Positions 15,442 through 23,428 of a stretch of 33,149 nucleotides of DNA are shown here, piece by piece. Under the pieces are notes generated by a model. That model made no database searches and was not told the DNA's origin. It saw only the letters and a list, made by a program, of their open reading frames with translations. Position 1 is the stretch's first letter. Every line of letters begins with the position of its first letter. The stretch spans positions 1 through 33,149 of the forward strand of contig JAGWVC010000039.1 of assembly GCA_018971065.1 (NCBI GenBank). Reading direction: 5' to 3'. This stretch comes from Sphingomonadales bacterium. Its GTDB lineage: Bacteria > Pseudomonadota > Alphaproteobacteria > Sphingomonadales > Sphingomonadaceae. The translations under genes and the position numbers were made by a program.

Positions 15442-16596
15442 TCACCGAAATCGCCGGCAGAACGCTCGCAACTCCGCCACGAATGCCTCCGGTTGCTCGA
15501 ACGCGGCAAAGTGTCCGCCCTTCGGCATCTCGGTCCACGAAACGATGTTGCGATAGATCTGCTCGGCCCACAGCCGTGGCGTCGGCCGGATCTCGGCGGG
15601 GTAGAACGCGTGCCCGGTCGGCACGGTGATGTCCTTGATCAGCCCGGCGTTCTCGCGCCCCGGCCCGCCTTCGTAATAGAGCCGCATCGCCGAATTGATC
15701 GTGCCGGTGAACCAGTACAGCGCGATGTTCTCCAGCAACTGGTCCATGCTGAACGATTCCGCGATGTCGTCGCAATCGCTCCAGGTGCGGAACTTCTCGA
15801 CGATCCACGCCGCCAGCCCCGCCGGCGAGTCGGTTAGCCCATAGGCTAGCGATTGCGGTTTGGTGGACTGGATGATCCGGTAGCCGTGCTCGTGCAGGTC
15901 ATAGTTCGCCTTCCACGCCACCCGCGCCCGCTCGGCTTCGTCCAGACCCGCCATCGGATCGGCCATGTCCGGCGGAAACCCGACGATGAAGTTCAGGTGC
16001 AGCGCGATCAGGCGTTCGGGCGCCTTCGCCGCCATCGCGCTCGAAATCCCCGATCCCCAGTCGCCGCCCTGCGCCACAAAGCGGTCATAGCCCAGACGCT
16101 CCATCAGCGAGAGGTTCACCTCGGCGGCTTTCTCCAGATTGAACCCGCGCTGCCGCGTCGGCCCCGAAAACCCGTATCCCGGGATCGATGGCGCCACCAC
16201 GTGGAACGCATCGCGGGGGTCGCCGCCATGCGCCGCCGGATCGGCCAGCCGCCCGAAGATGTCGAGGAACTCCGCCACCGATCCCGGATAGCCATGCGTG
16301 ATGATCAGCGGCATCGCGTCGGGCTCGGGCGAGCGGATGTGCACGAAATGCACCTGCTCGCCGTCTATCTCGGTCAGGAACTGCGGCCAGGCATTGAACC
16401 GCGCCTCCGCCGCGCGCCAGTCGAACCCGTCGCGCCAATATTCGCACAGGTCCTGCAGGAACGACCTTTCGGTGCCATAGTCCCACCCGGCATCGGGCAA
16501 CTGGTCGGGCCACCGCGTCCGCGCCAGCCGCTCGCGCAAGTCCGCCAGCGCCGCCTCGGGCACCTCGCACCGGAACGGCCGAATTGCCTCATCCAT
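15442..16596 (-). CDS. Epoxide hydrolase-like alpha/beta hydrolase (EHN family)
   Basis: The 384-residue soluble enzyme has the N-terminal extension typical of microsomal-type epoxide hydrolases (FRCEVPEAALADLRERLARTRWPD, residues 8-31). The alpha/beta fold carries the oxyanion motif HGYPG (101-105), nucleophile Asp179 in GGDWG, lid tyrosines near RLYYEGG, and catalytic His362 in MPKGGHF. The Asp nucleophile points to epoxide ring opening through an ester intermediate. The substrate is unknown. The start at 16596 has a GGGAGA ribosome-binding site, and the frame upstream to 16809 is non-coding in appearance. It is divergent from an amidohydrolase over a 227-base region, hinting at shared control in a catabolic cluster. 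Confidence 0.9.
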   Translation of the reverse strand: MDEAIRPFRCEVPEAALADLRERLARTRWPDQLPDAGWDYGTERSFLQDLCEYWRDGFDWRAAEARFNAWPQFLTEIDGEQVHFVHIRSPEPDAMPLIITHGYPGSVAEFLDIFGRLADPAAHGGDPRDAFHVVAPSIPGYGFSGPTRQRGFNLEKAAEVNLSLMERLGYDRFVAQGGDWGSGISSAMAAKAPERLIALHLNFIVGFPPDMADPMAGLDEAERARVAWKANYDLHEHGYRIIQSTKPQSLAYGLTDSPAGLAAWIVEKFRTWSDCDDIAESFSMDQLLENIALYWFTGTINSAMRLYYEGGPGRENAGLIKDITVPTGHAFYPAEIRPTPRLWAEQIYRNIVSWTEMPKGGHFAAFEQPEAFVAELRAFCRRFR

Positions 16597-16659
16597 CGTT
16601 CTCTCCCACGCCCTGCCGTTGCCCGACAGCCTACCGTTCCGTCCCGCGAAGTCCAGATC

Positions 16660-16675
16660 GTTCCCACATGTGAAC
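16660..16675. promoter_or_regulatory. Palindrome in the epoxide hydrolase/amidohydrolase divergent promoter region
   Basis: GTTCC-CACATGTG-AAC contains an 8-bp perfect palindrome (16665-16672) flanked by GTTC and GAAC arms. It lies between two divergent genes about 65 bases from one start and 150 from the other, a plausible operator position. No regulator is identified. Confidence 0.35.
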
Positions 16676-16823
16676 GAAAATCCCCCATTGCAAACAATTC
16701 GCGTGAAACCGACCCGCACCCGCGATTTTTGCAAAACTTGCGCAGGATCAAACCGCAAGCCGCGCGCAACACGCGAGGGGATGGCCAAGCGAATTGTCGC
16801 CCCCTGCACGAGAGGACATCCCC

Positions 16824-18140
16824 ATGAACATGGAAGACATGGTGCTGATCAGCACCGACGATCACATCTGCGAACCCCCCAACATGTTCGACAACCAGCT
16901 CTCGGGCGACCTGCTCGCCAGCGCGCCGAAGAACCTCACCGACGCCAACGGCAACAACTACTGGACCTATCAGGGCCACATTCGCGGGCTGATCGGCCTC
17001 AACGCCGTCACCGGCCGCCCGTTCGAGGAATACGGCATGGAGCCGACCTCGTTCAGCCAGCTTCGCGAAGGCTGCTACGACGTCCACGCCCGCATCGACG
17101 ACATGGACGTCAACGGCATCGCCGCGTCCTTGTGCTTCGGCAACTCGATCGGCTTCGACGGCCAGACCTTCCACAAGGCGCCCGACAAGAAGCTGGCGCT
17201 GCGCCACATGCAGGCGTGGAACGACTGGCACTACGACGAATGGTGCATGGCCTACCCCGGCCGCTTCATCCCGCTCGCCATCCTTCCCACCTGGGATGCG
17301 CAGGCCACCGTCGATGAAATCAACCGCGTCGCCAAAAAGGGCGTTCGCACCGTCTCGATGAACGAGAACCCCACCGTGCAGGGCCTGCCGTCGATCCACG
17401 ACGACTACTGGAACCCGGTCTACAAGGCGATCCACGACAACGACCTGACCATCGTCACCCACATCGGCAGCGGTAACCCCGCCCCCCACGCCTCGATGCA
17501 AAGCCCGATCGAAGCGTGGATCAGCACGATGCCGATGTCGGTCGCGCAAGGCGTAGCCGACTGGCTGCAACTGGAAGAACTGCACGAATACCCCGACCTG
17601 CGCATCGTCGTCTCTGAAGGCTCGATCGGCTGGGTGCCCTACCTGATGGAACGCGCCGATTTCTCCAACTGGCGCCACGGCATCTGGACCCGCAGCCGCT
17701 TCCAGGCCAACAACATCAAGCCCAGCGAACTGATGCAGCGCCACTTCTGCCACTGCTTCCTGTGGGACAAGTACGGCCTCGAAAACCTCGACAAGGTGGG
17801 TGAGGACAACGTCACTTACGAAGTCGATTACCCGCACTCCGACGCCGTCTGGCCCGACGCCCCCGAGCACCTGTGGGATCAGTGCGGCACGCTGACCGAC
17901 AAGCAGATCGACAAGATCACTCACGAAAACGCGATCCGCTGGTTCCGCTTCGACGACATGTTCGCGAACCACAAGCGCGAGGACATCACCGTCGGCGCCC
18001 TGCGGGCCAAGGCGGCCGCCAAGAACGTCGACGTCACGCCCAAGTCCTCGGGCGGCGCCACCCCCACCACCGAAACCCGCCCCGTCACTTCGGGCGACAT
18101 CATCGAAATGGGCCGCAAGACAGCCGAAGCGCGGGGATAA
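16824..18140 (+). CDS. Amidohydrolase-superfamily metal-dependent hydrolase (COG2159), A
   Basis: The 438-residue TIM-barrel enzyme is related to the ACMSD/gamma-resorcylate decarboxylase branch of the amidohydrolase superfamily. At the first metal-site strand it reads STDDHICEPP, giving Asp12-x-His14 instead of the usual His-x-His. Later landmarks are VTHIGSG (His213), VSEGSIGWVPYLMERAD (264-279) and YEVDYPHSD (Asp335). These enzymes usually cleave C-C bonds by hydrolysis or decarboxylation of aromatic-derived acids, but no substrate can be named. The start has a GAGAGG ribosome-binding site. It is divergent from the epoxide hydrolase-like gene and convergent with the MFS transporter, and it shares the GIGWVP-type motif with amidohydrolase B, indicating paralogy. 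Confidence 0.9.
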   Translation: MNMEDMVLISTDDHICEPPNMFDNQLSGDLLASAPKNLTDANGNNYWTYQGHIRGLIGLNAVTGRPFEEYGMEPTSFSQLREGCYDVHARIDDMDVNGIAASLCFGNSIGFDGQTFHKAPDKKLALRHMQAWNDWHYDEWCMAYPGRFIPLAILPTWDAQATVDEINRVAKKGVRTVSMNENPTVQGLPSIHDDYWNPVYKAIHDNDLTIVTHIGSGNPAPHASMQSPIEAWISTMPMSVAQGVADWLQLEELHEYPDLRIVVSEGSIGWVPYLMERADFSNWRHGIWTRSRFQANNIKPSELMQRHFCHCFLWDKYGLENLDKVGEDNVTYEVDYPHSDAVWPDAPEHLWDQCGTLTDKQIDKITHENAIRWFRFDDMFANHKREDITVGALRAKAAAKNVDVTPKSSGGATPTTETRPVTSGDIIEMGRKTAEARG

Positions 18141-18158
18141 ACCTGTCCCCACCAAACT

Positions 18159-18190
18159 CGTCACCCTGAACTTGGTTCAGGGTCCATCCC
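18159..18190. repeat. Dispersed palindromic repeat of the sphingomonad type
   Basis: The element contains ACCCTGAAC-TTG-GTTCAGGGT, a perfect 9-bp stem with a 3-base loop, in the context CGTCACCCTGAAC..GGTCCATCC. From memory this closely resembles a short repeat scattered through intergenic regions of sphingomonad genomes. Only one copy is in this window. Confidence 0.6.
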
Positions 18191-18233
18191 TCGACAAACC
18201 CCGCCGCCAATCGGCAGGGCGAAAGCCGAACCT

Positions 18234-18270
18234 GAGAACGCCCCGGAGCCACAAGCTCCGGGGCGTTCTC
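18234..18270. terminator. Bidirectional terminator; its stem includes the MFS stop codon
   Basis: A perfect 15-bp inverted repeat (18234-18248 with 18256-18270) with a 7-base loop sits between the convergent amidohydrolase A and MFS genes. The right arm covers two bases of the MFS TGA stop (18269-18271). T-runs are lacking, but stability is very high. Confidence 0.75.
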
Positions 18271-19555
18271 ACACCTCATCCAGCACATTCCCCCGCCGCG
18301 TATCCTTCAGCATCAGCGCCGCCCCCAGCGACACCGCGCTCACCGCCGTCACATACCAGTAAAACCCGGCCTCATGCCCCGCGTCCTTGAACGCCAGCGC
18401 CACGTTCTCCGCCGTCCCGCCGAACAGCGCATTGCCCACGCCATAGGCCAGCCCCACCCCCAGCGCGCGCACATGCACCGGGAACAGCTCCGCCTTGAAC
18501 AGCCCGCTCACTGACGTGTAGAACGAATTGATCAGCAGCCCGCCCATCACCAGCAGCGCCGCCGCCACACCCCCGCCAGACACCGCCAACGCACTGAACA
18601 GCGGATAGGTGCAAACCGTCGCCAGCCCGGCAAACAGCACCATGTTCGCCCGCCGCCCGATCCGGTCCGAAAGCGCGCCCATCACCGGCTGCACCGCCAT
18701 GAACCCCACCAGCACCCAGGTCATCAGCAGCGTCGCCGCCGGCTTGCTCATCCCCACCGTCAGCACCAGATACTTCTGCATGTACGTGGTATAGGCATAG
18801 AAGCACAGGCTCCCTCCGGCGGTCAGCGCCACCACCACCAGGAACGGCCGCAAGCTGGTCGCGAACAGTTCGCGCAAACTCCCCGCCGCATGATGCCCAC
18901 CACCCGCCGTCTCCAGCATGTGATGGCGAAACAGCACGATCGCGCCAGCACCGGCAGCGCCCAGCAGAAATCCGACCCGCCACCCCCACGCCTGCATCCC
19001 GGCCTCGCCCAGCAGGCCCTGCAACAACAGGATCACCAGCGTCGCCAGCAACTGCCCGCCGATCAGCGTCACATACTGGAACGAGGCCCACAACCCGCGC
19101 CGCCGTGGCCCGGCAATCTCGGAGAGATACGTCGCCGCCGTGCCATACTGCCCGCCGGTCGAGAAACCCTGCACCATCCGCCCCAGCAGCAGCAGCACCG
19201 GCGCCAGCACCCCCACCCACGCATAAGTCGGCAGCACCGCGATCAGCAGCGCCCCCGCGCCCATCATCAGCACCGAAAGCACCATCGCGGCCTGCCGCCC
19301 ATGCCGGTCGGCATAACGCCCGAACCACCACCCGCCGATCGGCCGCATCAGGAAACCCACCGCGAAGATCGCGCTGGTCGCCATCACCTGCACCAGCTTG
19401 TCGCTTTTCGGAAAGAACTCGGGCGAGAAGTACAGCGCGGTGAAGGCATAGATGTAGAAATCGTACCACTCGATCAGGTTGCCCGCCGATCCCGCGACAA
19501 TCGCCCGCAGCCGATGGCCGTCGCTCATCGGGGCCGTCATTGCGCCATCGGTCAT
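18269..19555 (-). CDS. MFS transporter, MHS family, KgtP-like organic-acid:proton symporter
   Basis: The 428-residue inner-membrane carrier has about 12 predicted helices. It strongly resembles the metabolite:H+ symporter group, especially alpha-ketoglutarate permease. Matching segments are GNLIEWYDFYIYAFTALYFS (25-44), RPIGGWWFGRYADRHGR (71-87, the MFS loop motif), GFSTGGQYGTAATYLSEIAG and WASFQYVTLIGGQLLA. Substrates in this group are carboxylates such as oxoglutarate, citrate, shikimate or betaines, so uptake of an organic acid feeding the flanking amidohydrolases is a reasonable inference. The start at 19555 has a GGAAGGA ribosome-binding site; the 72 upstream codons overlap the divergent amidohydrolase B and are rejected. 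The stop codon lies in the arm of a strong hairpin. Confidence 0.92.
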   Translation of the reverse strand: MTDGAMTAPMSDGHRLRAIVAGSAGNLIEWYDFYIYAFTALYFSPEFFPKSDKLVQVMATSAIFAVGFLMRPIGGWWFGRYADRHGRQAAMVLSVLMMGAGALLIAVLPTYAWVGVLAPVLLLLGRMVQGFSTGGQYGTAATYLSEIAGPRRRGLWASFQYVTLIGGQLLATLVILLLQGLLGEAGMQAWGWRVGFLLGAAGAGAIVLFRHHMLETAGGGHHAAGSLRELFATSLRPFLVVVALTAGGSLCFYAYTTYMQKYLVLTVGMSKPAATLLMTWVLVGFMAVQPVMGALSDRIGRRANMVLFAGLATVCTYPLFSALAVSGGGVAAALLVMGGLLINSFYTSVSGLFKAELFPVHVRALGVGLAYGVGNALFGGTAENVALAFKDAGHEAGFYWYVTAVSAVSLGAALMLKDTRRGNVLDEV

Positions 19556-19715
19556 CGGCCGTCCTTCCGCGTGTTGCGGCGTCGGGCTAACACGAACCCC
19601 GCCGCTGCGGTAGCGCCGCCGCCAACTCCCTCGTGGCCATGCCGAAAATCCGTGATACGCTTCCGGTTCGGGACCGGCGACACGAGTCCAGGCCCGCATG
19701 ACATGGGAGAGTGAC

Positions 19716-21008
19716 ATGTCCGAGGATAACAAGACCATCTCGCTGGAAAAGGCGCGCGCCGACGACGCCAAGTTCTACTGGCTGGCCGACGGCTACGCGC
19801 CCGGCGGCTATGAACGGCAGATCGACCATTCCGCCTACGTCCAGGGCACCCACGCCCTGTTCAACGGCATCCGGATCGTCGATTGCGACGCCCATTTCAC
19901 CGAACCGCCCGACCTGTTCAAGGACGCACCCGCGAAGTTCCGCGACATGGCCCCCCGCGTCGTCCGCGTAGACGGGCTCGATCGCTGGATGATCGGCGAC
20001 AAGGACTTCGGGTCGCTGGGTGGCAATGTCATCGCGAAAGACCGCAACAAGCTGCTCGGCCGCCTGTCCTACCGCACTTATGACGAAATCCACCCCGGCT
20101 CGTACCAGGTGAAGCCCCGGCTGGAGGAAATGGACAAGATCGGCGTCTGGGCGCAGATCTGCTTCCAGAACGGCGGCCTCACCCAGGCCGGCTCGCTGCT
20201 GGCGCGGAACGACATCGATCTCGCGATGTACGTCATCCGCCGCTACAACGATGCCTGCATCGAACGCTACGCCGAATCGGGCGGCCGCATCGTCTGCATG
20301 GCCACGCTGCCCTATTGGGATCGGGATCTGATGATCGCCGAAACCCGGCGGATGCTCGATGCCGGCATCAAGGGCTTCGTCCTGCCCGATCGGCCGGAAC
20401 GCCTCGTCGCCGGCTACCTCGGCCCCGACCACAAGCTGAACCCGTTCTGGGACGAGTTCTTCGATCTGTGCAACGCCACCGGCACCTCGCTGAACTTCCA
20501 CATCAACGCCTCGCTCGATGCCGGCTCGGCGATCTGGGACAACGTCGCCTTCAGCCAGCGCCTGCCGATCAACGCCATGATCCACACCATCGGCACCAGC
20601 GCGACTATGGCCAACTTCATGGTTTCGGGCATTCTCGACCGCTACGAGAACCTCAAGATCGGCCTGATCGAAAGCGGCATCGGCTGGGTGCCGTTCGTTC
20701 TGGAAATGCTCGAACACCAGTTCGACGAATTCCGCACCGTGGAAACGATGGGCCTCCAGCGTCGCCCGCGCGAATATTTCGCGAAGAACTTCTGGGTGTC
20801 GTTCTGGTTCGAACAGTTCGCGCCGCAGCACATGCTCGACGAAATCGGCTTCGACCGGGTGATGTTCGAGACCGACTTCCCGCATCCCACCTCGCTTTAT
20901 CCGGGCGTGCAGGAAAAGCTGGTCGAATCGGTCGGCCACTATGACTACGAAACCCGCAAGCAGATCCTCGAACGCAACGCGGTAGCCTTGTTCAATCTCG
21001 ATACCTGA
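19716..21008 (+). CDS. Amidohydrolase-superfamily metal-dependent hydrolase (COG2159), B
   Basis: The 430-residue TIM-barrel enzyme is related to amidohydrolase A. The first metal strand reads RIVDCDAHFTEPPDLF (Asp58-x-His60, Glu63), again Asp in place of the first His. Further candidate ligands are His262 in LNFHINAS and Asp387 in FETDFPHPTS, with the shared ESGIGWVPFVLEMLE block at 319-333. About 50 N-terminal residues precede the barrel, more than in A. The ATG was chosen for the GGGAGAG ribosome-binding site 4 bases upstream. It is divergent from the KgtP-like transporter over 160 bases, and a strong terminator follows. A C-C hydrolase or decarboxylase acting on an aromatic breakdown product is the likeliest class; the reaction is unproven. 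Confidence 0.9.
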   Translation: MSEDNKTISLEKARADDAKFYWLADGYAPGGYERQIDHSAYVQGTHALFNGIRIVDCDAHFTEPPDLFKDAPAKFRDMAPRVVRVDGLDRWMIGDKDFGSLGGNVIAKDRNKLLGRLSYRTYDEIHPGSYQVKPRLEEMDKIGVWAQICFQNGGLTQAGSLLARNDIDLAMYVIRRYNDACIERYAESGGRIVCMATLPYWDRDLMIAETRRMLDAGIKGFVLPDRPERLVAGYLGPDHKLNPFWDEFFDLCNATGTSLNFHINASLDAGSAIWDNVAFSQRLPINAMIHTIGTSATMANFMVSGILDRYENLKIGLIESGIGWVPFVLEMLEHQFDEFRTVETMGLQRRPREYFAKNFWVSFWFEQFAPQHMLDEIGFDRVMFETDFPHPTSLYPGVQEKLVESVGHYDYETRKQILERNAVALFNLDT

Positions 21009-21018
21009 CCTGCGCGCC

Positions 21019-21054
21019 GCCCCGGAATGCCAACCCGATCAGGCATTCCGGGGC
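21019..21054 (+). terminator. Terminator after amidohydrolase B
   Basis: A perfect 13-bp G-C-rich stem (21019-21031 with 21042-21054) with a 10-base loop lies 11 bases after the stop codon of amidohydrolase B. No T-run follows, but the position and stability fit transcription termination. Confidence 0.7.
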
Positions 21055-21146
21055 AGGCCTGCCCGGCGCCCCCTTACACTCCGTCGCCCCCCTGATGACG
21101 CCGATCCGGTCAGGATCGCGCGGCTGCGTTGCGCTCGATAACCGCT

Positions 21147-21165
21147 ATTGCAACTCATTCGCAAT
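21147..21165. promoter_or_regulatory. Fur-box-like site 1 upstream of the siderophore receptor
   Basis: ATTGCAACTCATTCGCAAT is a 19-base imperfect palindrome of the alphaproteobacterial Fur type (ideal arms ATTGCGAAT/ATTCGCAAT). It is 51 bases upstream of the receptor start, where Fur with iron would block the promoter. Confidence 0.68.
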
Positions 21166-21177
21166 CCATGTAGCGGC

Positions 21178-21200
21178 TTATTGCGATAGATTCGCAATAA
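21178..21200. promoter_or_regulatory. Fur-box-like site 2 upstream of the siderophore receptor
   Basis: TTATTGCGA-TAGAT-TCGCAATAA is a perfect 9-bp inverted repeat with a 5-base spacer, 15 bases upstream of the receptor start. With site 1 it makes a tandem Fur-type operator, expected to keep the receptor and the dioxygenase off when iron is plentiful. Confidence 0.75.
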
Positions 21201-21215
21201 GGGGAATTCGACATC

Positions 21216-23426
21216 ATGCCCGCTCAACCCATGCCCGGCCTCCTCGCACTCTCGCTGCTGGGCACGATCGGCATTCCCCACACCGCCCATGCCGACGATG
21301 CTGCCGATTTCACCCCCACGATCACCGTCACCGCCACGCCCCAGCACCCGGTAGACCTCGCGAAGCTGCCTGCCCGCCCGCTCGACAACCCGCAGTCGAT
21401 CACTGTGCTCGACAAGTCGCTGCTGCAATCGCAGGGGGCCACTTCGCTGGCGGATGCGCTTCACAACGTCCCCGGCATCACCCTGGGCGCGGCCGAAGGC
21501 AGCCAGATCGGCAACAACATCAACCTCAACGGCTTCACCGCCCGCACCGACATCTACCTCGATGGCTTTCGCGATCGCGGCCAGTACTACCGCGACACGT
21601 TCGCGCTGGAGAGCGTCGAGGTGCTGATGGGCCCGTCGTCGATGCTGTTCGGCCGTGGCTCCACCGGCGGCGTCATCAACCAGGTGTCCAGCCGCCCCCG
21701 CCTGAAGGTGCAGGCCGAAGGCGCCGCCTCGGTCAACAGCAACGGCATGGTCCGCGCCACGCTGGGCGTGAACCAGCCGGTCGGCCCCACCGCCGCGCTG
21801 CGCATCGACGCGATGGCGCAGGACGGCGCCCCCGGCACCCGCCGCCAGGCCGACGTGAACGATTTCGGCATCGCGCCGTCCTTCGCGATCGGCATCGGCA
21901 CGCCCACCCAGCTTACCGTCAACGGCCTTGTCCAGCACAACCGCGACCGGCCCGATTACGGCGTCTCCCCGCTCAACGGCGCCCCCGCCGATGTCGATCG
22001 CAACGCGGTCTACGACTACTCCACCGACCGCACGATTCAGGACGTCCGTGCCATCAGCGCCGCGCTCCGCCACGACCTGTCCGCCAACGTCACCCTGCGG
22101 AACAAGGTCCAGTACAACGCCGTGGATACCGACGCGATCGAAACCGCGGCGAACACCGTCGGCACCGTCGATGCCACCGGCTTCCACGCGCTGACGTCCT
22201 CGGCAACGGTCACGCCCGCCACCGCGCTGCCGCTGTCCGCGCTCGCCGTTCGCCTGCAAAGCCACGACCGGGTGATCCACGACACCTCGCTGTTCAACCA
22301 GACCGAACTGGCCGCGAAGTTCGTCACCGCCGGGGTGAAACACGATGTCCTGCTAGGGCTGGAACTGGGCCGCGACACCTATCGCAACCAGAATTACTAC
22401 CGCAACGGCACCTGCAACGGCGTCGCGCTGAACCCCGCCACCGGCACTTCGGGCTATACCGGCTGCACCACGCTGCTGAACCCGGCTTACACCGCATCGC
22501 CCGCCAACGCCGTCGCGAAACCCGGCAACCTCGCTACCGGCCGCGCCGATACCCTGGGCCTTTATGCCGGCGACACGCTGTCGCTGGGCGATCACCTCAA
22601 GCTGGTCGGGGGCCTGCGCTACGACCGCTATTCGGCCACCGTCGCCAATTCGGTCAATGCCGCGAACACGCCCGGCAACACCACGCTCGCCACCGCCAGC
22701 CAGACGGTCGATTTCACCAGCGTCCGCGCCGGGCTGATCTGGCAACCCACGCCCAACCAGTCGTATTATGTTTCCTACAGCACCTCGTTCAATCCCTCGC
22801 TCGAACAGCTTACCTCCACCACCGGCATCACCCGGCCGCTGCCGCCCGAACAGAACCGCGCTTACGAGGCCGGCGGCAAGTGGGAATTCGGCCACGGCCG
22901 CTTCAACCTGAACGCCGCCGTGTTCCAGATCACCAAGGACAACGCGCGCTCGCAGAATGCCGACAACACCTACACCGCCGATGGCTCCATCCGCGTGCGT
23001 GGCATCCGCCTGGGCGCTGCGGGCAAGCTGATCGACCGCTGGCAGCTCTTCGCGGGCTACACCCACCTCGATGCCCGGATCGTGAAGGGCATCGCCGTCA
23101 ACACGCAAGGGAAAGTCCCGGTCAACACCCCGCGCGATTCCGCCACGCTATGGACCACGCTCAACCTGGCGAGCGACTGGGAAGTGGGCGGCGGCGCCAC
23201 CTACATGTCCCGGCGCTTCGCCAACAACACCAACCTCGTCGCCGTGCCCGGATATATTCGCACCGACGCCACGCTGGCCTGGCACCAGCCGCACTTCGAC
23301 GTGCGCCTCAACCTCTTCAACCTGTTCGACACCCGCTATTACGACGCGCTGATCCAGTCCGACGGCGGCCGCGCCGTTCCCGGCACCGGGCGCACCGCGC
23401 TGCTGTCGTTCAACTGGAAGCTGTGA
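21216..23426 (+). CDS. TonB-dependent siderophore receptor
   Basis: This 736-residue outer-membrane receptor takes up a ferric siderophore with energy from TonB. The signal peptide ends at HTAHA|DD (about residue 27), followed by the TonB-box-like segment TITVTATP. The plug domain carries NPQSITVLDKSLLQSQGATSLADAL and VEVLMGPSSMLFGRGSTGGVINQV, the pattern of siderophore-type plugs. The 22-strand barrel follows, and the C-terminus LSFNWKL has a normal barrel ending despite the final Leu. Catecholate or hydroxamate ligands are possible; pairing with a PiuC-type gene favours the Fiu/PiuA catecholate group. Two Fur-box-like palindromes lie upstream. The gene for the dioxygenase starts 2 bases after its stop. 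Confidence 0.95.
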   Translation: MPAQPMPGLLALSLLGTIGIPHTAHADDAADFTPTITVTATPQHPVDLAKLPARPLDNPQSITVLDKSLLQSQGATSLADALHNVPGITLGAAEGSQIGNNINLNGFTARTDIYLDGFRDRGQYYRDTFALESVEVLMGPSSMLFGRGSTGGVINQVSSRPRLKVQAEGAASVNSNGMVRATLGVNQPVGPTAALRIDAMAQDGAPGTRRQADVNDFGIAPSFAIGIGTPTQLTVNGLVQHNRDRPDYGVSPLNGAPADVDRNAVYDYSTDRTIQDVRAISAALRHDLSANVTLRNKVQYNAVDTDAIETAANTVGTVDATGFHALTSSATVTPATALPLSALAVRLQSHDRVIHDTSLFNQTELAAKFVTAGVKHDVLLGLELGRDTYRNQNYYRNGTCNGVALNPATGTSGYTGCTTLLNPAYTASPANAVAKPGNLATGRADTLGLYAGDTLSLGDHLKLVGGLRYDRYSATVANSVNAANTPGNTTLATASQTVDFTSVRAGLIWQPTPNQSYYVSYSTSFNPSLEQLTSTTGITRPLPPEQNRAYEAGGKWEFGHGRFNLNAAVFQITKDNARSQNADNTYTADGSIRVRGIRLGAAGKLIDRWQLFAGYTHLDARIVKGIAVNTQGKVPVNTPRDSATLWTTLNLASDWEVGGGATYMSRRFANNTNLVAVPGYIRTDATLAWHQPHFDVRLNLFNLFDTRYYDALIQSDGGRAVPGTGRTALLSFNWKL

Positions 23427-23428
23427 CC

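Noticed and set aside
16374..18164. Minus-strand frame of nearly 600 codons across amidohydrolase A
   Set aside because: It is antisense to a conserved enzyme; its downstream end only overlaps the epoxide hydrolase gene out of frame.
18100..18288. Minus-strand frame of 62 codons containing TLNQVQGDEF
   Set aside because: This peptide comes from translating the dispersed palindromic repeat at 18159-18190, and the frame also spans the terminator.
21095..23428. Plus-strand frame overlapping the siderophore receptor and running into the dioxygenase gene
   Set aside because: Only the last 228 codons (from 23429) match a protein family. The earlier part is an Arg/His/Pro-rich shadow of the receptor in another frame.
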